A DNA stretch of 64,000 nt, from NCBI RefSeq assembly GCF_002980575.1, contig NZ_PVBS01000001.1, forward strand, positions 372,001 to 436,000, written 5' to 3'. Made by a program: the position numbers and the translations under genes. Positions within the stretch are counted from its first letter, which is position 1; every line of letters begins with the position of its first letter. Positions 14,573-24,000 of the stretch are shown here, piece after piece. The DNA is from Sphingobacterium gobiense. GTDB lineage: Bacteria; Bacteroidota; Bacteroidia; Sphingobacteriales; Sphingobacteriaceae. Below the pieces are notes generated by a model that made no database searches, had not been told where the DNA came from, and saw nothing but the letters and a program-made list of their open reading frames with translations.

Positions 14573-17314
14573 TTACTCTTTTATCGAATATTTTTTCTCA
14601 CGTAGTTTGAATGCAATATTTCCCCCTTCCAATACCTCACAAACGTGTTCTCGTGTTCCTTGGCATTCAAGAATTTCATCTCTATCCCCAATACGTGGAA
14701 AAGTATGCTCTAGACTACCGCTAACATACTGAAATTTTTTCTCGCCATTATTGACGTTCTTTTCTCCGTGTTGATTGGCACAAATGATTAATTCGCTATC
14801 TGCTCCAACAACAATATTTGGATTATGCGTTGCGACAATTACCTGCCTAAGCTTTTTCTTATTCCGTAGGTACAAGACAAGGTTGTTGTAAATTGCTCGG
14901 TTATCCAAATCATCTTCCGGTTGGTCGATTAAAATTGGACAGTTTTTATCACTAAAGTCTAAAAGCAATTTAAGTACTACAAATGCTTTTTTGCCATCAG
15001 ACATCTTCCTGAAGTCATCACCTTCATATTCTATATCATGGCTGAGGCTAAAGAAATTTGTTGAGAGTAAAGCAGATACCAGACTTTGACCGTCATAGCC
15101 ACCCTTTAAGGTTAATTGTTTGTTTTCTAATTTTTCAAACAGATTAAGTTGGTGTTTTTCGAATCCATCAAAATCATCGTAGCTATACTCTGCTAAATCT
15201 CTATTTGCGAAACCTTGTAAGTTTAAGCCGGAATACAAAAGACTCTTATATTGCTCTGCTTCAAATTTATATTTTGTTTTAATAGCTAAGCCATCTTGAT
15301 GATCTGAAAGGTTTGCTAAAAGATCTGTAATCTTTTCATAAAATGATTTATGAGCTACAATAATCTTCTTCTTTGTTTCACTCGCCTGATTTTTAAGACT
15401 AGCAATTTCGGACAACAAGGTCGTTATTTCAAACAATTTGTCTGTTTGAATTTTAATTTTAGCTTCATACTCGGACAGCTGAGAATTGTGTTTGTATGCT
15501 TGAAGAACTTTCAAATAAACTTCATCTATTTCAAGCTCTGAAATTTTTTGAAACGATGATTTTTTGCTTTCCTCTCCGAAAGCTAATAACCTTTCCAATT
15601 CATCTATCCATTTCTTTTGCGCATCGGCCTTAATAGCACTTAGGGAAGTCGAAAGCTGATTTTTCACTTTTTCAGATAAGGATGTTAACTCATAATCGAG
15701 ATTTTCTTTAAGTATACTAATCGATTTCAGTTTTTCAATTAATCCAGTCTCCCTGCCAATAAATTGTATCTGTTGATTTGAGGTAAGAATAGAAGATTTC
15801 ACTACGTCATAGTGTGTTTTTTCTTCATCTGTTATCGCTGTGACAGAAAGTTTTTGCAATTCTTCCTTAAGCTTTGCAATTTCGTCATCTATACCTTTTT
15901 TGTCGCCCTTATCTCTAGCTTTATTTTCCTTTTCATGAATATCTCCTAGCAGTGTAAAATAATCACTTACGTAACTGGCTATATTCTTAGAATTATCAAT
16001 TGAAAATCGTCTATACTCATCAAGAATTGATTCTTTACCTTTTTGAACCAATATGTCATTTACAATTTTATTAAGTTGAGATTCATCTCGAGCGATTTTA
16101 TGCATGTACCCTTGCTCAAAATATTCAACTTCTCGGTTATTCTCTTCTTGACCGTCCTTCCAAATGACCTTTATCGTGTCAGATATTGATTGCACATATT
16201 TTTGATAGTCTTCATCCGAGAACTCAACGGTCCTTGTTGTTTTTACTTTTGTTGCGATAGCCCCCAACAAAACAGATTTTCCAGATGACCTGCCACCAAT
16301 AATGGAATTAAGGTTTTGATTTAAATGGAGGTTATTGTTAAAAATTGAATTATTATCAATTTCTATATGGTCGATTATTTGATACCCTGCTTTTTCTTCA
16401 GGCTTATTCGCTTGAATTAGTACCCTATCTTCAGGCTCATAAATAACTTGCTTCAATCCTTCAAAGTTAGGGTCTGCTTTTATCCAACAAAATCTATTCA
16501 TATCTGGAATACATATTAGTTTTCCATCTCTGGAGCCGTGATAATCGGAACCGTGCAAACATGGCTTAAGGTTTCCGTACTTCTGTCTTATTATCTCTTT
16601 ACTATCTACACTATTTCCAAGAAAATAAATTCTATCATTAGGTTGAGAAGAGAAGATAAAGTGTACACCTGAATAAATTATTTCACGAATACCTTGAATA
16701 TCTTTAATACCTGAAGCACCATCACCACTATTATTTGAAACTCCGATTAGTATGTTTTCCCTTACTTTGGCTGCTAAACCATTATAAGTTTCAAAGAACT
16801 TGTCGTAACTAATCGCAAACTCATTCAATCCTTTTTTAAAAGCCTCTTCTTCACTATAATTAGCATTAGCTTTTCTACCAAGTCGAATTAAGTCATCTTT
16901 TTTACAGGTTAATTTATCCGGACCGAATTCAAACTTGTACAAAAACCTTTCTATTTCATCTACACTTAAAACCTCGGTGTTAGGGATTATATGAAGATTA
17001 ATCTTTCTATTATCGCTTGTTACGGGTGTTATTCTTAGCTCAATATTTGGTAATATTAAATCAAATTGGGGTAACTCATGAACTCGCGACAATACTAACT
17101 TATATCCATCCATAGAGAAATAGTCGGTGATACCTAAAACTGTAATATCATTTACATTTTTAAGTTCATCAATAAAGCGATTTTGTTTGTCGTGTAAATC
17201 ACTTCCCTCATACTGGTCATTTTTTGCACACGTATATTTACTTGGTGCATGAAAATGTAGATCCCATTTTCGCCATTCGGATCCTTTATGATATTTATTA
17301 ATATGTTCACTCAT
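14573..17314 (-). CDS. TrlF-like PHP-domain / SMC-type ATPase (913 aa)
   Basis: N-terminal PHP-type phosphoesterase domain: WDLHFHAPS (about 17-25, His20 and His22), GITDYF (about 61-66) and HGSDYHGSR (about 254-262), the metal-binding His/Asp clusters. Then comes an SMC/Rad50-like ATPase with Walker A GGRSSGKS at 340-347. A long coiled-coil-rich middle (about 440-680) leads to the C-terminal CPILIDQPEDDLDN Walker B/D-loop and an ATHNPN switch. This is the layout of the TrlF family of AAA-like ATPases. The PHP part could cleave nucleic acid or nucleotides under control of DNA sensing by the ATPase (inference). First gene of the minus-strand operon, 2 bases from the helicase. The pair recalls Gabija (ATPase-nuclease plus UvrD helicase), but the nuclease domain here is different. 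Confidence 0.82.
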   Translation of the reverse strand: MSEHINKYHKGSEWRKWDLHFHAPSKYTCAKNDQYEGSDLHDKQNRFIDELKNVNDITVLGITDYFSMDGYKLVLSRVHELPQFDLILPNIELRITPVTSDNRKINLHIIPNTEVLSVDEIERFLYKFEFGPDKLTCKKDDLIRLGRKANANYSEEEAFKKGLNEFAISYDKFFETYNGLAAKVRENILIGVSNNSGDGASGIKDIQGIREIIYSGVHFIFSSQPNDRIYFLGNSVDSKEIIRQKYGNLKPCLHGSDYHGSRDGKLICIPDMNRFCWIKADPNFEGLKQVIYEPEDRVLIQANKPEEKAGYQIIDHIEIDNNSIFNNNLHLNQNLNSIIGGRSSGKSVLLGAIATKVKTTRTVEFSDEDYQKYVQSISDTIKVIWKDGQEENNREVEYFEQGYMHKIARDESQLNKIVNDILVQKGKESILDEYRRFSIDNSKNIASYVSDYFTLLGDIHEKENKARDKGDKKGIDDEIAKLKEELQKLSVTAITDEEKTHYDVVKSSILTSNQQIQFIGRETGLIEKLKSISILKENLDYELTSLSEKVKNQLSTSLSAIKADAQKKWIDELERLLAFGEESKKSSFQKISELEIDEVYLKVLQAYKHNSQLSEYEAKIKIQTDKLFEITTLLSEIASLKNQASETKKKIIVAHKSFYEKITDLLANLSDHQDGLAIKTKYKFEAEQYKSLLYSGLNLQGFANRDLAEYSYDDFDGFEKHQLNLFEKLENKQLTLKGGYDGQSLVSALLSTNFFSLSHDIEYEGDDFRKMSDGKKAFVVLKLLLDFSDKNCPILIDQPEDDLDNRAIYNNLVLYLRNKKKLRQVIVATHNPNIVVGADSELIICANQHGEKNVNNGEKKFQYVSGSLEHTFPRIGDRDEILECQGTREHVCEVLEGGNIAFKLREKKYSIKE

Positions 17315-17375
17315 AATTTTATTCCCAAAAATCCTCTAAATTTTGCATGTCCATACCTAGTTATACATGATCAAA

Positions 17376-17612
17376 TCAAGCCGCATTTCCCCTCTGCCTC
17401 GTCCTTGCATCGCCATTCTTGCCAATCGCCCAGTATAGGAGCCACCCCAGAAGGCTACCCAATACAATAATCAGTATCCAGAGCGAGCGCTGGTAAGTGG
17501 TTAAATTTTTATTGGTAACAGCATGATACAAAGTGTACACAAACGCTATTAATAACGGAAGGGCAATAAATGCCATTTCGGTTGCGCCGACATTCAAAAA
17601 AAGTAAGTTCAT
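17376..17612 (-). CDS. PLDc_N-type small membrane protein (78 aa)
   Basis: Two hydrophobic helices (about 10-30 and 44-64) flank a short polar loop. The second ends in LLGWLLYWAIG, the common ending of the PLDc_N (phospholipase D N-terminal-like) small membrane proteins of Bacteroidota. The C-terminus is short and basic. No enzymatic part. Function unknown. The 73-residue membrane protein gene lies 33 bases upstream on the same strand, so the two are probably one transcript. Confidence 0.65.
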   Translation of the reverse strand: MNLLFLNVGATEMAFIALPLLIAFVYTLYHAVTNKNLTTYQRSLWILIIVLGSLLGWLLYWAIGKNGDARTRQRGNAA

Positions 17613-17645
17613 ATTATTTTTGTTAGGTGGGAATCATTTTAACAC

Positions 17646-17867
17646 TTACTTATAGTCCTCGTTTGCCGAACTTTCACCACGATCTCTCAGTGCCGCTGCG
17701 ATCTGTCTCAAAGTCTCATTTCGCTCGCGCAGCGCAGCAGTCTGATCCCGCTTGGCATCAAGGTATCGATCTAGAAGGGTAGAGAGTACCCTATACAACC
17801 CATAAAGTACAATGGCGATAAATCCTGCCCAAACAACGTAAACGAATAATATTCCGATGGAAAACAT
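17646..17867 (-). CDS. Small membrane protein with C-terminal coiled coil (73 aa)
   Basis: One hydrophobic helix at about 4-26 is followed by a charged amphipathic helix (about 32-65, with Leu repeats in a DQTAALRERNETLRQ-like pattern) that should form a coiled coil. This is a typical short inner-membrane adaptor-like protein of unknown function. It sits between the PLDc_N-type gene and the DNA-binding protein gene, all on the minus strand. Confidence 0.6.
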   Translation of the reverse strand: MFSIGILFVYVVWAGFIAIVLYGLYRVLSTLLDRYLDAKRDQTAALRERNETLRQIAAALRDRGESSANEDYK

Positions 17868-17901
17868 ATTTTTAGGTTTTTAATTTTGTCATCTATAAAG
17901 G

Positions 17902-18420
17902 TTAATCTTTCAGCTTCCTCAGGGCTGCCTCGTATTGCCGCTGGCTGTTCAGTTTGATTTTTGAAAATCTTTTCTTCACTAATGTCCCGATGGCCAGATC
18001 TAATGCTAATTCGATTTTTGTTAACTCGTCAATTTTTATTGTTTCATCTTCTTCTTCTATAATATAGTTAAGTCTTTGGGAAGTAAGTCCGGTCAATTTA
18101 CTTAGCTCCTTTTTAGGAAGCCGTTCATAATAATACTGATCCGTTAAAATTTCACCAAGCTTGGTTAACTCTACGGACTTCTGAATTGGCGTGACCCCGG
18201 AAAAGTATTCTTCGCCAAAAATTTCATAAACAAACTTTTCATGGTCTTTCTTGAACAGTAACTTAAGTTTGACAAACTGTTCAACTTTTAGACTGTCATG
18301 CTTCTGATTACTCATATTACTAAGTACAGGTGTTGATATACTAGTCCATGCATGAATTTGTCTATTAGAATATCCTGATTCAGCGATAGCTTTCGCTAGA
18401 TTTTCCTTCCAACTCATCAA
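17902..18420 (-). CDS. Two-HTH regulator-like protein (172 aa)
   Basis: Two helix-turn-helix-like stretches are visible. One is at the N-terminus (about 5-40, ESGYSNRQIHAWTSIS then STPVLSNM, an XRE-like pattern). The other is at about 100-135 (LPKKELSKLTGLTSQRLNYI). The C-terminus is basic. Likely a DNA-binding protein, with the whole protein made of two XRE-like units. It is the upstream gene of the small membrane protein pair and faces the palindrome-rich region, which would be its closest candidate binding region. Specific role unknown. Confidence 0.6.
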   Translation of the reverse strand: MMSWKENLAKAIAESGYSNRQIHAWTSISTPVLSNMSNQKHDSLKVEQFVKLKLLFKKDHEKFVYEIFGEEYFSGVTPIQKSVELTKLGEILTDQYYYERLPKKELSKLTGLTSQRLNYIIEEEDETIKIDELTKIELALDLAIGTLVKKRFSKIKLNSQRQYEAALRKLKD

Positions 18421-18429
18421 ATTTTTAAA

Positions 18430-19345
18430 TTTCTATATTTTTATTTTTGATAAAACGTAAATTATTTTTATCTTTGTTTTGTACTAAAAGCGAATAAGTT
18501 ATGTGGCTTATTTAAGCCGCTTATACGATGTTTTGCTCGCCCACGTTCCGCCAGAATAAACTCGCGAGTTAAGCCTTGAGTTCGCCTATTAACTGGATTT
18601 CTCATATCTTTACTATATGTAAGTCCAGTATGGCGTCCTCTTGATAAACTTGGGAGTCTCATATCCTTTGGATATGGGCGGTCTGGCGGCCGAAAAGTGG
18701 CCAAGCTAAAAGAGGTTCGTCTACTGGCATTTTTGATTTGCCAATAATAGCCCTAGACATTAGCTTGAAGAGCGGCATCGTTCTCATAAACTAGAAGATT
18801 ATGAAAACGACAATATTTACCACCAAGCAAAACCCACAAGACCCGATCAAGGATCACAGTCACTGGTTTTCCCATTTATTGCTAATAAAGAACGTTAAGC
18901 GTTCGCCCGAATAACACCACCGACAAGCAGATCGCAAGGAGAGGAGGCAGTATGCTTTTTGTTAAAACCCCTATGCCTGGTTTGGGGTGAGACCTCATAC
19001 GTCTCGACAAAAGCAAAAATGCCATCTCAGACTTCGCGTCTGCTACCGACCCCTGATAATCAAAACAAAACGTTTGCACAGGTCAAAAGATCGGTTGTTA
19101 TTTAAGCGTAGCACCTAAAGTTATCAACTTTTCTATTTCCTTGCAAATAAATTTCCCGTAAAACGGAAATATTGTTTTTCGATAAAATTCTTCGGTCGGT
19201 TCTTTTCCCTTGAATGCGGCGATGCAAAACGCACCGTAAAACCATCGTAGAACACCGTGTAATCCGCATTTTTTCGAATTAGTTGTAAATCCGTGCCGCT
19301 TGGAGTGTAGGTTTTTCCTGCACGCAAGCGCCACTTTAAAACTTA
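18430..19345. other. Palindrome-rich intergenic region, no convincing gene
   Basis: About 900 bases without a credible coding frame, but with many short inverted repeats. Examples are AACTCGCGAGTT near 18567, ACTGGA...TCCAGT enclosing CATAT...ATATG (about 18592-18635), CATATCC-TTT-GGATATG (about 18660-18676), CGTTCTCATA...TATGAAAACG (about 18779-18809), GAACG/CGTTC near 18892, GAGAC/GTCTC near 18990, CAGAC/GTCTG near 19025, AAAGTT/AACTTT near 19120 and AATGCGG...CCGCATT (about 19213-19270). The two CATAT hairpins form a tandem unit of roughly 60 bases. A structured RNA, a mobile-element remnant or DNA cruciform sites are possible. I recognise none of the known RNA families. Confidence 0.45.
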
Positions 19346-19629
19346 GAAAAAATGAAAGAATTATGCGAAAGGGGAAGTTATGCCCTTTTTCCAGATCGGT
19401 TCCTAAGGTGCGGTCGCCCGAACATCCACGCCAAACCAGCGTGTAGAAGTAAAAAACGACTAACATATCAAGAATTTATGCCATCAGATTATTATACCAG
19501 TTATATACCTTTTATAACAGCAACACCGAAGGAGGATTTCATTCCCATTGGTAGCACCAATAGAAAGCAAATAGGAGGGAGGAAGCTACTGTCCACTTCC
19601 CGTATAGTATTATATATAGCCGAAACAGT

Positions 19630-19810
19630 GAAGAACAGAACCATACCTTTTGTGTTGGTATGGTTTTGTGTTTCAATAAGTTCATTGTTTTTAATGGCAT
19701 TGAAGAACATAAGAATCCTTTGTCTGGGATTCTTATGTGTTTCGTTGAAGAGTTTGTTTTTTAAGGCAACGAAGAACAAAGTAGTCCTTTCTTATGGACT
19801 CCTTTGTTTC
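19630..19810 (+). repeat. Three tandem hairpin units with covarying stems
   Basis: Units begin at 19630, 19702 and 19771 (spacing 72 and 69) with the shared flank GAAGAACA, and units 1 and 2 end with TGTGTTTC. The inner stems differ yet pair: AACCATACC/GGTATGGTT (19639-19647 with 19657-19665), CATAAGAATCC/GGATTCTTATG (19708-19718 with 19727-19737) and CAAAGTAGTCC/GGACTCCTTTG (19777-19787 with 19796-19806, one mismatch). Between units a second short pair also changes in step: CAAT/ATTG (19674-19677 with 19699-19702) and CGTTG/CAACG (19743-19747 with 19767-19771). Spacings are multiples of three and the open frame continues into the TlpA protein. Confidence 0.75.
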
Positions 19811-21085
19811 ATGTTGTTTAATCTATCAGACGCCTGGGCGCAGTCCGCGGAATCGCGGACTGCCGAAGGGCAAACCGAGATTAAGCCCTTGCAGATAGGG
19901 GATACAATACCCGAGGAACTGTGGAACCTGCCTTTGCAGGTGGTAAACCACCCGGAAGGAAAGGATACGATTACGCTAAATGACTATAGAGATAAGAAGC
20001 TGATCATACTGGATTTTTGGGCAACGTGGTGCGGGAGTTGTATAGAGAATATACCTCATATCACTGAATTGCAAAAGAAGTTCGACAATGATTTTGCGGC
20101 GATATTCGTTAACTCGAAAAAAGGAGGAGATACTAAGCCAAAAATTGAATCATTCTTAGCAAAGAGGGAGAAATACACAGGCGATAAACTGTTGTTCACG
20201 TCAGTGGTGCGAGATACGGCGTTGACGGAATTATTTCCCTACCGCTTTATTCCACATTATGTATGGCTTGTTGATGGAGAGGTGGTGGCCATAACATCTG
20301 CCCACGAAGTAAACGAAGAAAACATCCAAGCTGCACTTCTCGGTGTTGCAGAGGACATCCATACGAAGACAGATATAGTCGATTTCGATCCAAAGGAACC
20401 GTTGTTCGCGTACCTGCATCAAGAAATGAAAGGCGAGAAATTCTTTCAATCAACGTTTACCGGTTACTTGGAAGGTGCCGGTATATGGTCGGGAAAGAAT
20501 ATCGATGCTAATAGCAAAGTTTGGAGATATTACATTATCAATAAACCGCTGATCGAAATCGTGCAGACAGCTGTTCCAGAAGTTCGTGTCCCCAAAAATA
20601 GGTTGATTATAGAGGGAGAGAAAGGTACGGAACGTGTTTTATACGATAGTCTATTTTGCTATGAAATCATTGCAAAGCCGACGACGACCGAACGCATGTT
20701 AGATTTTCTCAGAACAGATATAGAACGATATTTTGGGATAGGAGTGAAGAAGGAGACTAGACGACAGGAAGTATGGGTGTTGACAAAGATAGAAGACAAT
20801 AAGAATTTGAGATCAACAGGAGAAAAGCCAATGTGGCGAATCGATAAAAAAGCAAAAGAAAAGTTCATTCGAAATATGCCTGTTTCAGCCTTAGTTGATG
20901 TGCTAAATACGCTTTCCCCGATTCCCGTGGTGGATGAAACGGGTATTACATCACCTATTGATATCGATCTGCCTCGGTCATTACATCAGATCCCGATCTC
21001 GGAAAGCAATAGTTACCTCATAAAATATGGTCTGCGATTAGAAAAGGAGGAGCGTGAAACCAAATTTACAATTATTAACCTCTAA
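19694..21085 (+). CDS. TlpA-like thioredoxin-fold protein, SusC/SusD partner
   Basis: Envelope thiol-disulfide protein. The frame is open from ATG 19352, but the first 100 codons look non-coding. ATG 19694 gives a hydrophobic leader, and ATG 19811 (protein MLFNLSDAWAQ) is another choice. The leader region is a threefold repeat of a signal-peptide-like unit. A linker with the entry motif of AhpC/TSA-type proteins (IGDTIPEELW) precedes the thioredoxin domain: LIILDFWATWCGSCIEN with CxxC active-site cysteines, NIPHI, and the FIPHYVWLVDG cis-Pro loop. The last 230 residues are a poorly known domain of the kind found in TlpA proteins next to SusCD. One base separates it from the SusC gene. It probably modifies or matures the partner system in the periplasm. 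Confidence 0.8.
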   Translation: MALKNIRILCLGFLCVSLKSLFFKATKNKVVLSYGLLCFMLFNLSDAWAQSAESRTAEGQTEIKPLQIGDTIPEELWNLPLQVVNHPEGKDTITLNDYRDKKLIILDFWATWCGSCIENIPHITELQKKFDNDFAAIFVNSKKGGDTKPKIESFLAKREKYTGDKLLFTSVVRDTALTELFPYRFIPHYVWLVDGEVVAITSAHEVNEENIQAALLGVAEDIHTKTDIVDFDPKEPLFAYLHQEMKGEKFFQSTFTGYLEGAGIWSGKNIDANSKVWRYYIINKPLIEIVQTAVPEVRVPKNRLIIEGEKGTERVLYDSLFCYEIIAKPTTTERMLDFLRTDIERYFGIGVKKETRRQEVWVLTKIEDNKNLRSTGEKPMWRIDKKAKEKFIRNMPVSALVDVLNTLSPIPVVDETGITSPIDIDLPRSLHQIPISESNSYLIKYGLRLEKEERETKFTIINL

Positions 21086-21086
21086 A

Positions 21087-24000
21087 ATGATGACGAGTAG
21101 AAAGATATTAATCATAGTTTTCCTGTTTCTCGTTTGCGGCAATGGTATAGAAGCACAGACGAAAACGCAGCAGCTGACGCTTGCCGGCAGAGTTGTATCA
21201 ACTTCAGGCAATGTTCTGGAAGGAGCAAGAGTATATCTACTGAAAAGCAAAATAAGTACATACGCAAAAAAGGACGGAAGGTATGGCTTGACCTCTACAG
21301 TCTTGAATGACACACTAAAAGTAGAGAAAATGGGATATAGAACCGTTTCTTTAGCGGTATCTGATATGGCTGATCCGCAAGAGGTGGACATCGTGATGGA
21401 TAGTGTCTCGTTTGAGATCGAAGGGGTCGAAGTATTCAGCACCGGATACCAAACATTATCCAAGGAGAGAGCCACGGGCTCTTTTGACTATCTGGATGAG
21501 GAAACACTCAATCAGCAGGTAGGGACAAATATTCTACAGCGGTTGGATGGGCTTGCAAGTGGTGTGTCCTTTGATACAAAGCCGGGGCAGTCGGGGCAAC
21601 GGAAATTAGATTTCACGGTACGGGGATTCAGTACGATTGACGGATCGCCCGATCCACTGGTGATTCTCGATAATTTCCCATTTGAAGGGGATATCAATAA
21701 CATCAATCCAAATGATGTGGAGAGCATTACAGTACTAAAGGATGCCGCAGCCGCTTCTATCTGGGGAGCACGGGCCGGAAACGGGGTAATTGTCATCAAT
21801 ACCAAAAAAGGGCGTTTTGGGCGGCCAACAAAGATCGACGTTGGTGCGAATGTTATCATCGGCAGTAAGCCGGATCTTTTTTCATTACCGCAGATGTCGT
21901 CAAGTGACTTTATAGATGTAGAAGAGATGTTGTTTAATAACGGTTTTTATAATCGACTGATCGACGCGAACCCTTCTTACGTAGCCTTGTCTCCCGCAAA
22001 TGAGATCTTTTTGTTAAGACGGGAAAACAAGATTACTGCGGCTGATTCGGCCTATCGGATAGAGGAGTTGAAACAATGGGATAGCCGTACAGACTATCTG
22101 AGGTATTTCTATACAAATCCTGTTATACAGCAGTATTCTCTAGGTGTTTCCGGTGGCGGCCAAACCTATGCCTATTCCATTTCCGGTGCATACGATAAGA
22201 GCATACAAGAGACATACGGATTACATGATAAGTTTAACTATCGTATACACAATACATTCAAGCCAATAAGAAATCTGCAGATAGACCTAGGCTTGTATGG
22301 TACTGCGAGCAAGGATAAGAATGGTAGACCGGCTTACAATGAAATTAAGGTCACCGGTACGGAAGTGCCGTATCTCAGATTTGCGGATGAATTTGGTAAC
22401 CCGCTTCCGGTGGCTACCAACTACACACCGAGATATACCGATCATGCCGGAGACGGAAAACTGATGGATTGGAATAATTATCCATTGGAAAATTACAAAT
22501 ATATCGACGCAACAAATAGTATAAACGCTATCGTGGCGAATCTAGGAGTGAGTTATGAGATCAATGACTGGTTAGGAGTTACCGCCCGGTATCAACATGA
22601 GCGGCAGGAAAACCGGACAAGAAATCTGGCTGATGAATATGCCTACGGTACAAGGGATATGATCAATAAATTTACCCAGATCAATCCAACCACAGGGGAA
22701 GTGACGTATAGTGTACCGCGTGGTGGTATTCTCAATACGACAGGTACGCAGATGAAGTCTCAGAATTTTAGAGGGCAGATTTCTGTAGACAAAGATTGGA
22801 GATCGCACAATCTGTCTGGGATAGTAGGGGGAGAGATCAGGCACACGGTAACCGATGGTATCTCTGATACAAAATACGGTTACAACGATAACCCACTTGG
22901 GTTTGCTCCTGCAGATTTTGTCAACACGTATCCTACATTTATTCGGGGTACCAGAGAACGTATACCGGTCGGATCGGTTTTTTATGAAGACCTTCATCGT
23001 TTTGTTTCGCTATTCACAAATTTTGCATATACCTATAAAGATAGGTACATCGTTTCTGCCAGTGCCAGAAGGGACGCGTCCAATATATTCGGGGTATCAA
23101 CGAACGACAAATGGACACCACTCTGGTCCGCAGGCTTGGCTTGGGACATCACCAAAGAAGCATTTTTCGAGCAGGCGCTCTTTACACACCTAAAACTGAG
23201 AACTTCTTATGGCTATCAAGGAAACGTTGATTTGAGTCGATCTGCTAATACGATCATCAGCTATGCCGGTCGAAACCGGGATACCGATCTGGAACAGGCT
23301 AGGGTACTCCAATTGGGTAATCCTTCGTTAAGGTGGGAAAAAATAGGACAGTACAATGTAGGGGTTGATTTTACCTTAAAAGGGAACAGGCTTTCTGGAA
23401 GTATAGATATATATCGAAAGCGCGGTGCAGATCTATACGGCCCTGAGGCATTTGATTATACGGGGTGGGGTGCATCCAATGTGATGACTAAAAATGTCGC
23501 CGAGATGAGAGGTACTGGATTTGATATTTCTTTGCTTAGCCGGAATATAGATGGCGTATTTAAATGGAGAACACAGGCACTGGTCAATATGAATAAGAGT
23601 AAAACGCTCAAATATTATGGCCCTTCGGGATATTCTGGCGGCATGCTAGGAGCCGGTATGATCGTTACGCCATTGGAAGGGAAGCCATTGTACAGCCTGG
23701 CAAGTTACCGATGGGCAGGATTAGATAACAGCGGCGATCCACAAGGCTATTTGGACGGCGATCTAAGCAAAGATTACAACGCTATTATTTTGGATGTTAA
23801 CCGGAATGGCGAAGCGAGCAACTCCATGATCTACCACGGCTCCAGTGTCCCGGAGCACACCGGATCTCTGATCAATACACTCGAATGGAAAGGACTAAGT
23901 CTTTCTTTTAATCTCGCCTACAGGTTTGGATATTACTTCAGAAAGCCGACTATCGCCTACATGCAGCTATTCAACAGCGGTAGGATGCATACGGATTTCG

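Noticed and set aside
11904..17314. Calling the TrlF-helicase pair Gabija
   Set aside because: GajA has an OLD-type ATPase with a TOPRIM nuclease; the protein here has a PHP domain and no visible TOPRIM signature, so the name would be wrong.
18430..19345. Known structural RNA (tmRNA, RNase P, 6S, group II intron)
   Set aside because: None of the conserved signatures that I can recall for these RNAs (tag ORF, GAGGAAAGTCC-like core, domain V) could be found; palindromes alone do not identify a family.
18468..19466. Minus-strand frames of 65-122 codons in the palindrome-rich gap, including one of 64 codons at 19133-19327
   Set aside because: They overlap each other in different frames, have no recognisable domain, and parts of them are translated hairpin repeats. 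The 64-codon frame is the least implausible, but I cannot support it.
19621..19860. CRISPR array
   Set aside because: Units repeat at about 70 bases, but the variable part is itself a paired hairpin, not a unique spacer; flanks are imperfect, there are only three units and no cas gene is present.
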